From Nocardioides sp. (lineage in GTDB: Bacteria; Actinomycetota; Actinomycetes; Propionibacteriales; Nocardioidaceae), in NCBI GenBank assembly GCA_030145945.1, contig JASLDK010000263.1:1-15562 (forward strand): DNA of 15,562 nt, given 5' to 3'. Position numbers and translations under genes: made by a program. The notes under the pieces are model-generated. The model worked only from the letters and a program-made list of their open reading frames with translations, was not told the DNA's origin and did not search any database. Below are positions 1 to 7,585 of the stretch, one piece after another. Within the stretch, counting starts at the first letter, position 1; each line of letters begins with the position of its first letter.

Positions 1-2938
1 CCTTCTTGTCCCGCTCGTCGGCCAGCTTGACCGCCGTCTCGACGGCGTCCTGCGCCTTCTGCAGCTCCGAGGCCCAGGTGACGGTGTCGTTCTTCTTCTG
101 CGCCTTCTCGGCCGCCTTGAAGGCATCGTCAGCGGCGCGCAGAGCCTGGGCGATCTGCTCGTCCGGGGACCCTGTGGCGGGCGGTTCCGGCGTGGCAGGA
201 CCATCGGGCTTCGTCGGTTCCGTCGGAGTCGACGGCGTCGTCCCGTCGTCGGTCAGCTTCACACCAAGCGCAGCCGCCAAGGCTGACGGCAGGTCACGGT
301 CGATGCCGATCTTGTCGGCGTACTTCACGATGACGTACTGCAGGATCGGGTACGCCGACGTGGCGCTCCGGGCCGCATAGACGGGCTGGATGTAGATCAG
401 CCCACCATTGACGGGCAGGGTCAGCAGGTTGCCGAACTTCGGCGGCGGCGCTCCCTGCACCCGATAGGGCGTCAGCCTCGTCGAGACCGTGTCGTTGCTC
501 TGCATCTCGGTCGCCACCTGGCCGGGGCCGGGCGTGTCCTGGTTGGCCGTCTCGAGCAACCGCACTTGGCCGAAGTCGGCGGAGGTCGCGTCGGAGTTGA
601 CCTGCATGTAGGCGGTCAACGTGTTCGAGTTGCCCCACGGCTTGAAGACGGAGGTCAGCGACCAGTCGTTGGTGCCGTCGACGCCCGTCGAGAACAACCG
701 GTACGGCGGCTGCGCGACGTCGCGCTGCGCGTTCGGGTCCTCGGGGACCTCCCAGCGCTCGTCGTCGGAGAAGAAGATCCCGGCGTCGCTCACGTGATAT
801 TTCGCGAGCTGGTAGCGCTGGACCTTGAACAGGTCCTCGGGATATCGGATGTGGGCCAGCAATTCGGTGTCGATCGCCGACTTCGGCTGCACCGCACCCG
901 GGAACGCCTTCATCCAGGTCTGCAGGATCGGGTCCGACTCGTCCCACTCGTAGAGCGTGACCGTGCCGTCGTACGCATCGACCGTCGCCTTGACGGCTGA
1001 GCGCATGTAGTTGATCTCATCGGTCGGGATGGTCTGCAGACCGGTGTCCTGCTGCAAGGAGTCGTCGATCATCGACTTGAACGACTCCCGCTCGGAGTTC
1101 GGGTAGCGGTCCGTGGTCGTGTAGCCGTCCAGGATCCACACGATCTTCCCGTCCACGACGGCCGGATAGGGGTCGCCGTCGACGGTCAGCCACGGCGCGA
1201 CCTTCTCGACACGCTCGGTGGGCGTGCGGTTGTAGAGCACCTTCGAGTTGGCGTTGACCCGACCCGACAGCAGGAAGTTCGGCTCGCCGAACTTGATCGC
1301 ATACATGAGCTGGTTGAAGGTGCTGCCGACCGGCACACCGCCCTTGCCGTCGTACGTCGTGCGGGTGTCGGACTCGCCCTTGGGGTCGTTCTCGTCGAGA
1401 CCGAGCTCGACGTCGCTGCCGCCCTTCGCCTTCCCGACCACGGAGTACGACGGGCTCTGCTCGCCGTAATAGACGCGGGTCTCGAACTTCTCGGTGTTCG
1501 TCAGGTCCGACCCGCCTTCTTCGCCCCCGCTGCGGATGCCCTCGGCCCATTCGATGCGCCCGTTGGCCTCGTCGTTGACGGCGATCTTGTTCGCGTAGGC
1601 GGCGATCAGTCCGTCGCCGTGGGTGTACACGGTGTGCAGGTTGAGCCAGTTCTGCGACTTGGCCTGGATGCCGCTCTGGTCGAGCTCGCGCAGACCGAGG
1701 ACCAGCGGCACCTCCTGGTCGTTGATCTTGTAGCGGTCGACGTCGAGCACGGCCGGCACGGAGTAGTAGCCCTTGCTGCGCTGACGCTGCTGGAAGGTCT
1801 CGCGCACCTGCAGCGGGTCGATGACCGGCGTCGTCGTCAGCTGGTCGAGCACGGACCTGCCCTGAGCGGCGGAGGTGTCGGACGCGATGCCCTGATAGTT
1901 GCGCTCGATCTTGATGTCGCTGAGGCCGTAGGCCTCACGCGTGGCCTCGATGTTCGTCTTGATGTAGGACTTCTCCTTGTCCGCCTCCGACGGCTTCACC
2001 TGGACGCTCTGCACGATCGCGGGCCAGATCATGCCGAGCAGCACGGAGGACAGTGCGAGGAGCGCGAGCCCGACCGACGGCAGCTGCCACGTCTGGCGCC
2101 AGACGTTGAGGAAGAACAGGACCGCGCAGATCAACGCGACACCGACCAGGATGTTGCGCGCCGGGAGCATGGCGTTCTCGCCGGTGTAGGTCATGCCGGT
2201 GAGGAGGTTGTGGTCGTCGGTGACGAGGTTGAACCGGTCGAGGTAGTAGTCGACAGCCTTGATCAGCACGAAGGCACCGAGCAGCACGGACAGCTGGACC
2301 TGGGCGGCCGGAGCGAGGCGGTCGTGGGCGGCCTGGAGCCGGATCCCGCCGTACAGGTAGTGGACGACGGCCGTCGCGATCAGCGCGACGACGGCGACCG
2401 CCATCGCGAAGTCGACGACGAAGCTCCACCACGGCAGGTCGAAGACGTAGAAGCCGATGTCCTTCTTGAAGTAGGCGTCCTTCTGGCCCCACGGAACGCC
2501 GTTGCGCCACATCATGAAGGCCCGCCAGTGGCCCAGGGCCGAGGTGCCGGCGAAGAGCCCGACGACGACGCTCACTCCGGTCAGCAGCAGGCCCCGGATC
2601 GGGGTGACCGCGTCGCGGTAGCGGTCCACGCCGTCCGGCCCCGCCATCACGTAGAACGGGCGGTAGCGGAACGCGAGATACATGTTGAGCGCGACGATCC
2701 CGCCCATGAGCACGCCGAATCCGACGAACAACCCGATCCGCGTCCACAACATGGTGGAGAAGACCTCGCCGTACCCGACCTCACGGAACCACAGGCGATC
2801 GGTGTAGATCCCCGAGAACGCGCTGAGCAGGAAGAAGCCGATCACGAGGACGACGCCGGTGATCACCAGCGCCCGGGCCCGTCGTCCGGGCCGCTCGGGC
2901 ATCGGAGCGTCCGGCTCCTCGTCGAAGAGTTCACTCAT
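1..2938 (-). CDS. UPF0182 family large membrane protein (3' end cut by the window)
   Basis: About 979 codons are visible in one uninterrupted frame from ATG at 2938 down to the left edge. No stop is reached, but members of this family are about this long, so only a few residues are probably missing. The N-terminal third holds roughly seven hydrophobic segments (first near residues 24-44 and 62-82, last near 285-308). A long, mostly hydrophilic, probably extracytoplasmic domain follows. The C-terminus is a Pro/Thr/Glu-rich linker and a charged Ala/Lys helical tail. The motif KKDIGFYVFDLPWW in the membrane part is typical of UPF0182 (Pfam PF03699). The molecular function is unknown. The ATG overlaps the last 8 bases of the upstream PPA1309-like gene, so the two are probably translationally coupled in one operon with the PDZ protease. 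Identification is by recognition, not by search. Confidence 0.9.
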   Translation of the reverse strand, partial: MSELFDEEPDAPMPERPGRRARALVITGVVLVIGFFLLSAFSGIYTDRLWFREVGYGEVFSTMLWTRIGLFVGFGVLMGGIVALNMYLAFRYRPFYVMAGPDGVDRYRDAVTPIRGLLLTGVSVVVGLFAGTSALGHWRAFMMWRNGVPWGQKDAYFKKDIGFYVFDLPWWSFVVDFAMAVAVVALIATAVVHYLYGGIRLQAAHDRLAPAAQVQLSVLLGAFVLIKAVDYYLDRFNLVTDDHNLLTGMTYTGENAMLPARNILVGVALICAVLFFLNVWRQTWQLPSVGLALLALSSVLLGMIWPAIVQSVQVKPSEADKEKSYIKTNIEATREAYGLSDIKIERNYQGIASDTSAAQGRSVLDQLTTTPVIDPLQVRETFQQRQRSKGYYSVPAVLDVDRYKINDQEVPLVLGLRELDQSGIQAKSQNWLNLHTVYTHGDGLIAAYANKIAVNDEANGRIEWAEGIRSGGEEGGSDLTNTEKFETRVYYGEQSPSYSVVGKAKGGSDVELGLDENDPKGESDTRTTYDGKGGVPVGSTFNQLMYAIKFGEPNFLLSGRVNANSKVLYNRTPTERVEKVAPWLTVDGDPYPAVVDGKIVWILDGYTTTDRYPNSERESFKSMIDDSLQQDTGLQTIPTDEINYMRSAVKATVDAYDGTVTLYEWDESDPILQTWMKAFPGAVQPKSAIDTELLAHIRYPEDLFKVQRYQLAKYHVSDAGIFFSDDERWEVPEDPNAQRDVAQPPYRLFSTGVDGTNDWSLTSVFKPWGNSNTLTAYMQVNSDATSADFGQVRLLETANQDTPGPGQVATEMQSNDTVSTRLTPYRVQGAPPPKFGNLLTLPVNGGLIYIQPVYAARSATSAYPILQYVIVKYADKIGIDRDLPSALAAALGVKLTDDGTTPSTPTEPTKPDGPATPEPPATGSPDEQIAQALRAADDAFKAAEKAQKKNDTVTWASELQKAQDAVETAVKLADERDKK

Positions 2939-3482
2939 CGTTCTCGTCCTCCTGCAGTGTGCCGCGCAGGAGCTCGATGAGCCCCGGCACCAGGTCGTTG
3001 CCGCCCATCACGGCACTGTCCTCGTCGTGGCTTCGCATGCGCAGAGCGCAGTACGCCGCCCCGTGGCGCGTGACGCCCGCGACGATGCGGACCTCCTCCG
3101 CGTCCGGGTGGTCGCGCGCGAACTCCGCCGCAGCAGCCGGATCCTCGGGCACCTGTCCGTCGGCTGCCGGCGGCAGCACCAGCCGCTCGACGACGGCCGC
3201 GCAACCGACCACCACGTCGGGCCACACGATGCCGGGCAGCGCCTGCTCCAGCTCCTGGCCCTCCGGCAGCTCGTCCTGCTCGATCGGGGTCAGCGACCCC
3301 TGCTCAGCGGGGGCGTCCAGGCCCAGCTGGGCCGCCAGCGCGGGCTCCTGCGCCACGAGGCGAGCGGTGTCGACCAGCGCATAGAGCCGGGCGGGCTGGT
3401 CCCACCCGACGCGCGCCTGGTGCCCCTCGATCTCGAGGACGGCCGCCGCCAGCGCCGGGTCCACATCCAACTCGTAGTCCAC
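2931..3482 (-). CDS. PPA1309-family protein of unknown function
   Basis: This 183-aa acidic, soluble protein lacks membrane segments and a signal peptide. It begins VDYELDVDPALAAAVLEIEGH and carries a stretch near WPDVVVGCAAVVERLVLPP and a later VRIVAGVTRHGAAYCALRMRSH. This matches my recollection of the actinobacterial PPA1309 family, whose function is unknown. GTG at 3482 is preferred over TTG at 3485 because the GGGAG Shine-Dalgarno lies 6 nt before GTG but only 3 nt before TTG. It lies 47 bp after the PDZ protease gene and overlaps the UPF0182 start, so it is the middle gene of the operon. Its constant place beside two membrane proteins suggests a cytoplasmic accessory role, but nothing in the sequence gives an activity. 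Confidence 0.85.
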   Translation of the reverse strand: MDYELDVDPALAAAVLEIEGHQARVGWDQPARLYALVDTARLVAQEPALAAQLGLDAPAEQGSLTPIEQDELPEGQELEQALPGIVWPDVVVGCAAVVERLVLPPAADGQVPEDPAAAAEFARDHPDAEEVRIVAGVTRHGAAYCALRMRSHDEDSAVMGGNDLVPGLIELLRGTLQEDENDE

Positions 3483-3529
3483 CAAGGGCTCCCGTTCGTG
3501 GGTCGGTCAGTTCACAGTCGCAGACCGCG

Positions 3530-4567
3530 TCAGCAGGCCGGCAGCTTCGCGTCGTGGTCCTTGACCCACGACTCCAGCGCCACCCGCGCCTCGTGCATCG
3601 TGGTCGCCTTGACCAGCCGCAGGTCCGGGTGGAGGCCCTTGACGTCCGAGCAGTTGTCCTTCGGCACGAAGAACAGCTTGGCCCCGGCCGCCTGCGCACC
3701 GGCGATCTTCTGGGCGATGCCGCCGATCGGTCCGACCTGACCGTCGGAGCCGAGCTCGCCCGTGCCCGCGACGGTCGCGCCGCCGGTCAACGAACCAGGG
3801 GTCAACGTGTCATAGATGGCCAGCGAGAACATCAGCCCCGCACTGGGGCCGCCGACCGTCGGGTCGACGCGCAGCGTCACGTTGAACGGGAACTCGTAGC
3901 CGAGCCCGAGCGAGACTCCGACCCTCGTCGTACCGTCGATCTGCTTCGGTTTGATCCGCACCGTCAGCTCACGCTTGTCACGCAGGATCCGGAACTCCAC
4001 CAGTGAGCCGTCTTCGTGCTTGCGGACCGCCTTGATGATCTGGTCGGCGTTGGTGACCGGCTCGCCGTCGACCTCCTTGAAGACGTCGTGCACCAGCAGC
4101 TTGTCCTTGGCCGGACCCTCGGCATCCACCATCGCGACCTGGATCGCAGTCGGCACCGTGACGCCGAGCTCCTTCATCGCGACGGCCTTGGCGGTGTCCT
4201 GCGAGGTCGACATCTGCACCTTGCCCTCCGCCTTCTCGTCGGCCTGCGAGGTCTGCGGCGGGTGCACCACGTCGTACGGCAGGACCGCCTTGTTGGGGTC
4301 GAACCACCGCGACAGGGCCTCCCCCAGCGACAGCTTCTGGCCGTACGACGAGGCGACCACGGTCGTGAACCGGATCTGCCCCTTGTCGTAGTAGGCCTCG
4401 TGCCCGTCGACCTGGATCACCTCGGCGTTGTCGCCGTCCTTGCCGAGGATGTCGTACGTCGGACCCGGGCTGTAGGACGCGAACGGCAGCGGGACCACCA
4501 GGGCGATGCCACCGAGGATGAGCACCAACGGTGCCGCGATGCAGGCGGCGATCAGGCGCTGGCTCAT
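3530..4567 (-). CDS. Membrane-anchored PDZ domain / Lon-like (S16) serine protease
   Basis: This 345-aa protein has an uncleaved N-terminal membrane anchor (residues about 5-28), a PDZ domain around 155-207 (KLLVHDVFKEVDGEPVTNAD) and a C-terminal S16 protease domain. The catalytic dyad is visible: Ser242 in VGGPSAGLMFS and Lys287 in GPIGGIAQKIAG. It resembles Bacillus YlbL and M. tuberculosis Rv3194c, which lack the Lon ATPase. The topology places the protease outside the membrane. The ATG at 4567 has GAGAAGG upstream. The longer in-frame extension to 4774 is rejected because it is Arg/Pro/Cys-rich and would put about 69 residues before the anchor. It lies 37 bp after the small membrane protein gene. 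The substrate is unknown; UPF0182 is a candidate partner from synteny only. Confidence 0.93.
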   Translation of the reverse strand: MSQRLIAACIAAPLVLILGGIALVVPLPFASYSPGPTYDILGKDGDNAEVIQVDGHEAYYDKGQIRFTTVVASSYGQKLSLGEALSRWFDPNKAVLPYDVVHPPQTSQADEKAEGKVQMSTSQDTAKAVAMKELGVTVPTAIQVAMVDAEGPAKDKLLVHDVFKEVDGEPVTNADQIIKAVRKHEDGSLVEFRILRDKRELTVRIKPKQIDGTTRVGVSLGLGYEFPFNVTLRVDPTVGGPSAGLMFSLAIYDTLTPGSLTGGATVAGTGELGSDGQVGPIGGIAQKIAGAQAAGAKLFFVPKDNCSDVKGLHPDLRLVKATTMHEARVALESWVKDHDAKLPAC

Positions 4568-4604
4568 GGCGCCTACCTTCTCAGACGCGTCCAACGGTCC
4601 TGCA

Positions 4605-4937
4605 TCAGGATGCACGGCGGTCGTCGGCCGCGGCATCGTCCGTGACGGCCGGGGTCGGCTCGACCGTCTCCGCCGGCTCAGCCGCCCGCTTGCCGGGCAG
4701 CACGACCGGCCGCACCCGCGAGGGCCGCAACGCCACGCCGGTGTGGCGTTCGGGTGCCCGCGGCGGCACGGCATAGCGAGGACGGTTGCCCTGCTCCCGC
4801 GTCAACGCCTCACCCAATCGCCGGGCAGCGGTCTCCCGGTCGACCTGACCCCGGCCCGCACGCCCCCACCACGCCACCCACACCATCGAGGCGGCGGTGA
4901 GCACGGCAGCGGGCAGCAGCCAGAACAGGACCTCCAC
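4605..4937 (-). CDS. Small protein with one N-terminal membrane helix, unknown function
   Basis: This 110-aa protein begins directly with a hydrophobic segment (EVLFWLLPAAVLTAASMVWVA, written here as residues 2-22), then WWGR and a basic, Pro-rich cytoplasmic tail containing TAARRLGEALTREQGNRPRY. No family is recognised. The GTG start at 4937 is supported by a TACCCT -10 box ending 6 nt upstream, which implies a leaderless transcript. It is the probable first gene of the operon that continues with the PDZ protease 37 bp downstream. The N-in or N-out topology is not certain; positively charged residues after the helix favour a cytoplasmic tail. Confidence 0.75.
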   Translation of the reverse strand: MEVLFWLLPAAVLTAASMVWVAWWGRAGRGQVDRETAARRLGEALTREQGNRPRYAVPPRAPERHTGVALRPSRVRPVVLPGKRAAEPAETVEPTPAVTDDAAADDRRAS

Positions 4938-4949
4938 CCCACGAGGGTA
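4938..4949 (-). promoter_or_regulatory. -10 box for a leaderless transcript
   Basis: TACCCT occupies 4949-4944 on the minus strand. Six nucleotides (CGTGGG) separate it from the GTG start at 4937, so transcription should begin at or next to the start codon. No Shine-Dalgarno fits this start. I see no convincing -35. Confidence 0.5.
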
Positions 4950-5001
4950 GGTCGGCGGTGGGCGCCGCCCCGTCAGGACACGCTAACGCGCCCTGGGCGA
5001 T

Positions 5002-5092
5002 CCGGGCGTGCTCTGGCAAGGCGCCGGAGGGAAGGCGACCTTGGAAGCGGAGCGGTCGTCGACCGACGGCAACGCCGCCAGAGCGCGTCCGG
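5002..5092. repeat. Long-range imperfect inverted repeat downstream of moaE
   Basis: The arms at 5002-5017 and 5077-5092 are complementary over 16 bp, with core GCTCTGGC / GCCAGAGC. The two differences form G-U wobble pairs in a plus-strand RNA but become A-C mismatches in a minus-strand RNA. The loop is 59 nt. It lies between moaE and the start of the membrane-protein operon. It could be a weak terminator, an RNA element or chance; no T-run follows it on either strand. Confidence 0.35.
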
Positions 5093-5096
5093 GCGC

Positions 5097-5525
5097 TCAG
5101 GGACTGCCGACCCACTCGTCGGAGCCGTCGATGAAGCGCTGGTGCTTCCAGATCGGCACCTCCGCCTTGAGCGTGTCGATCAACGCCCGACTGGCTTCGA
5201 ACGAGGAGCCGCGGTGGCCCGCGGTGGTCGCGACGACCACGGCGAGGTCGCCGATGTCGAGGTCGCCGACCCGATGGACGGCGGCGACCCCCGTGACGTC
5301 GTACTCCTCCGCGACGCGTTCGCAGACCTCACGCAAGCGATCCAGCGCGGACGGGTGAGCCGAATAGGACAGGCCGGTCACGCCCTGGCCACCGTCGTGG
5401 TCGCGGACCCGGCCGACGAAGATCACCAGTCCGCCGGAGGCGGCGTCATCGAGGACGTCGAGGACCTCGGTGACCTGCAGCGGCTGGTCCGAGATGGCGA
5501 CGAGGCGGACGGCGGGGTTCGTCAT
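5097..5525 (-). CDS. moaE: Molybdopterin synthase catalytic (large) subunit MoaE
   Basis: This 142-aa protein is the large subunit of molybdopterin synthase, which with thiocarboxylated MoaD converts precursor Z (cPMP) to molybdopterin in the cytoplasm. Family signatures are GGLVIFVGRVRDHDGG near residues 31-46, AAVHRVGDLDIGD near 81-93, and VPIWKHQ at 123-129. Lys120 and Lys127 match the spacing of the two active-site lysines of E. coli MoaE. The length is close to the family norm. The start is ATG at 5525, not the in-frame position 9 nt upstream, because a TAGAGT -10 box ends 7 nt before the ATG. It is a monocistronic-looking gene diverging from the DUF2342 gene. No moaD, moaA or moaC lies in the window, so the partner must be encoded elsewhere. 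Confidence 0.95.
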   Translation of the reverse strand: MTNPAVRLVAISDQPLQVTEVLDVLDDAASGGLVIFVGRVRDHDGGQGVTGLSYSAHPSALDRLREVCERVAEEYDVTGVAAVHRVGDLDIGDLAVVVATTAGHRGSSFEASRALIDTLKAEVPIWKHQRFIDGSDEWVGSP

Positions 5526-5532
5526 GGACGCC

Positions 5533-5538
5533 ACTCTA
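5533..5538 (-). promoter_or_regulatory. moaE -10 box (leaderless)
   Basis: TAGAGT on the minus strand is followed by 7 nt and then the moaE ATG at 5525. There is no purine-rich ribosome-binding site, so a leaderless mRNA is likely. The -35 region is not recognisable. Confidence 0.55.
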
Positions 5539-5551
5539 GGGAGGCGGGGTT

Positions 5552-5588
5552 GGGTCGGAGGTTGGCCGGGAGGTCGGGTCGGAGGTTG
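5552..5588 (+). repeat. Tandem copies of GGGTCGGAGGTTG in a divergent promoter region
   Basis: Two identical 13-mers, at 5552-5564 and 5576-5588, are spaced 24 bp start to start. They lie between the moaE and DUF2342 promoters. A degenerate related stretch (AGGTCGGG) lies between them. The repeats could be binding sites for a regulator of one or both genes. Confidence 0.4.
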
Positions 5589-5639
5589 ATCAGGGTTCGG
5601 TCAGGGCCGTCCCCGACACCGTCGGTTGGCGATCGGGCG

Positions 5640-5645
5640 TAGTTT
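5640..5645 (+). promoter_or_regulatory. -10 box of the DUF2342-NUDIX operon (leaderless)
   Basis: TAGTTT is followed by TGGGGC (6 nt) and the ATG at 5652. This spacing predicts transcription starting at the start codon. GGGG directly before the ATG is too close to act as a good Shine-Dalgarno. Confidence 0.55.
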
Positions 5646-5651
5646 TGGGGC

Positions 5652-7025
5652 ATGAGCAACGATCCGGGCAACCCGGGCGACGACCAGCCGAACCCGTTCA
5701 AGGGCACGCCGTTCGAGCAGATCTTCGGTGCCCTCGGTGGCGCCTTCCCCGGCGGAGCTGCTGGAGCGGGTGCCCTCGGTGGCCTTGGCGGTGCCGACGG
5801 CCTCGGCGGCCTGTTCGCGCAGATCCAGTCGATGATGCAGCCGCACGACGGCCCGCTCAACTGGAATGCCGCAGCCGACATGGCCCGCAAGGCCACTGCG
5901 CAGCAGCCCGACCCGTCCCCCACCCAACGCGACCAGGACCGGGTCGCCGACGCGATGCGGCTGGCCGATCACTGGCTCGACACGGCGACCGGCTTCCCCT
6001 CAGGAGTCGGTACGACGGCCGCGTGGTCGCGCGCCGAATGGCTCGTGGAGACCCAGCCGGTGTGGGAGGTTCTCGTCGAGCCGGTCGCCACCCGCTCGGT
6101 CAGCGGACTGTCCAGCGGCCTGCCCGAGGAGATGAAGGCGATGGCCGGCCCGCTGGTCGGCATGATCGGCCAGGCGGTCGGCGGGATGATCGCGATGCAG
6201 ATCGGCCAGGGCCTCGGCGCGCTGGCGGGCGACGTCCTCACCGCCTCCGACATCGGCCTCCCTCTCGGCGCTCCCGGCAAGGCGGCGCTGGTGATGAGCA
6301 ACGTGCGGGCCTTCGCCGTCGGTCTCGACGTGACCGAGGACGACGTCATCCTCTATCTGTCGCTGCGCGAGGCCGCCCACCAGCGGCTGTTTGCGCACGT
6401 CCCGTGGCTGCGCGAGCACCTGCTCGCAGCGGTCACCGACTATGCGCGCGGCATCGAGATCAACACCCAGCAGATGCAGGACCGCGTCCAGGAGCAGCTC
6501 AGCAACATCGACCCCACCAACCTGGAGGCGATGCAGGGCCTGCTCGAGGGTGGCATGTTCGACCCGCCCCAGACCGAGCAGCAGACGGCCGCGCTGTCGC
6601 GCCTCGAGATCGCGCTCGCGCTCGTGGAGGGATGGGTCGACGAGGTCGTCGGTCAGGCGACGGCCGAGCGGATGCCTGCCGCGGCCAAGCTCCGCGAAGC
6701 GGTACGCCGGCGCCGCGCGGCTGGTGGACCGGCCGAGCAGACCTTCGCGGCCCTGGTGGGCCTGGAGTTGCGCCCGCGCCGGCTGCGCGACGCCTCCACC
6801 CTGTGGGGCGGCCTGCGCACCCGCTCGGGCCAGGAGGCCCGCGACGGCGTGTGGATGCACCCCGACCTGCTGCCGACGGCGGCCGACCTGGACGACCCGT
6901 TGTCGTTCCGTGACGAGGCGACTGCGCCGGATGCGTTGAGCGAGGACGAGTTCGACGCCGAGTTGCGCAAGCTGCTCGACGGCCCGTCGGACAGCGACGA
7001 CAGCACCCAGCCCGACGCCGAGTGA
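5652..7025 (+). CDS. DUF2342 family protein (zincin-like putative hydrolase)
   Basis: This 457-aa protein begins with a Gly/Pro-rich disordered stretch (to about residue 58) and continues as a mostly helical domain. Family landmarks are RVADAMRLADHWLDTAT near 97-113, a Gly/Met-rich segment PLVGMIGQAVGGMIAMQIGQ near 167-186, and SLREAAHQRLFAHVPWL near 237-253 with a Glu240-x-x-His243 pair and His249, probable metal ligands. The family is annotated as zinc-dependent metalloprotease or F420-associated hydrolase in actinobacteria (M. tuberculosis Rv3195 is the likely counterpart). I see no canonical HExxH, so peptidase activity is unproven. Its stop overlaps the NUDIX GTG by 4 bases (GTGA), which indicates coupling. 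The tail is acidic and Ser/Asp-rich. Confidence 0.88.
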   Translation: MSNDPGNPGDDQPNPFKGTPFEQIFGALGGAFPGGAAGAGALGGLGGADGLGGLFAQIQSMMQPHDGPLNWNAAADMARKATAQQPDPSPTQRDQDRVADAMRLADHWLDTATGFPSGVGTTAAWSRAEWLVETQPVWEVLVEPVATRSVSGLSSGLPEEMKAMAGPLVGMIGQAVGGMIAMQIGQGLGALAGDVLTASDIGLPLGAPGKAALVMSNVRAFAVGLDVTEDDVILYLSLREAAHQRLFAHVPWLREHLLAAVTDYARGIEINTQQMQDRVQEQLSNIDPTNLEAMQGLLEGGMFDPPQTEQQTAALSRLEIALALVEGWVDEVVGQATAERMPAAAKLREAVRRRRAAGGPAEQTFAALVGLELRPRRLRDASTLWGGLRTRSGQEARDGVWMHPDLLPTAADLDDPLSFRDEATAPDALSEDEFDAELRKLLDGPSDSDDSTQPDAE

Positions 7026-7567
7026 GCGACCTGCACGCGGACGCCCTGCGCGTCCTGACGCACTGGCACGCCCCGGACACGGCCGAGGAGGCCCTCCGGG
7101 CGCGCTACGTCGACCACCTCGCCACCACCCCCGACGGCATGTGGCGCTCGGCGTACCCCGATCACCTCACCGCCGGCACCCTTGTCCTCGACGCCACCGG
7201 CGACCAGGTGCTGCTCAACCTGCACCGCAAGGCGCAACGCTGGTTCCACTTCGGTGGGCATGCCGAGCCGGGCGACCCGACGCTGGCATCGGTCGCGCTG
7301 CGCGAGGCACACGAGGAGAGCGGGCTCACCGACCTCGACTTCCATCCCGAGCCGTTGCAGCTCGACGTCCACGTCGTACCGTTCTGCGACCCGCGCGGCG
7401 GGGTCAACCATCTCGACGTCCGCTATGCGGCGAAGGCGAGGCCGGGCGCGCAGGAGACGGTGAGCGACGAGTCGCTGGCGCTGCGGTGGTGGTCGCTGGA
7501 CGGGCTGCCCGAGCTCGAGCCGGCCATGCACGTGCTGATCGCCCGCGCGAAGTCAGCACTCTTCTAG
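7022..7567 (+). CDS. NUDIX hydrolase
   Basis: This 181-aa protein has a Nudix box at residues about 79-102 (GGHAEPGDPTLASV then ALREAHEESGL), with the REUxEExGU core intact. The usual Glu after G-x5 is replaced by Asp. An N-terminal segment of about 50 residues (VLTHWHAPDTAEEALRARYVDHLA) precedes the fold. It should cleave a nucleoside diphosphate linked to some moiety, using Mg2+ or Mn2+; the substrate cannot be read from the sequence. The GTG start overlaps the DUF2342 stop codon, so it is expressed by translational coupling. It ends 4 bp from the convergent metallopeptidase gene. Confidence 0.9.
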   Translation: MSDLHADALRVLTHWHAPDTAEEALRARYVDHLATTPDGMWRSAYPDHLTAGTLVLDATGDQVLLNLHRKAQRWFHFGGHAEPGDPTLASVALREAHEESGLTDLDFHPEPLQLDVHVVPFCDPRGGVNHLDVRYAAKARPGAQETVSDESLALRWWSLDGLPELEPAMHVLIARAKSALF

Positions 7568-7585
7568 GACGTCAGTCGACGTCCT
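7566..7585. terminator. Perfect inverted repeat between convergent genes
   Basis: AGGACGTC-AGTC-GACGTCCT is a perfect 8-bp stem with a 4-nt loop. It contains part of the NUDIX stop codon and the complete stop codon of the convergent metallopeptidase gene. It lacks a T-run, so it would be a bidirectional, U-poor hairpin terminator of the kind common in actinobacteria. Confidence 0.45.

Noticed and set aside
1619..2980. Long plus-strand open frame of 453 codons opposite UPF0182
   Set aside because: It is a shadow of the UPF0182 gene: rich in Asp/His/Arg/Val from antisense GC-rich codons, no domain, and fully overlapped by a recognised family.
5018..5076. Cobalamin or molybdenum-cofactor riboswitch in the loop downstream of moaE
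   Set aside because: GGGAAGG-like fragments are present, but no conserved B12 box or Moco riboswitch core could be matched, and the element lies downstream, not upstream, of moaE.
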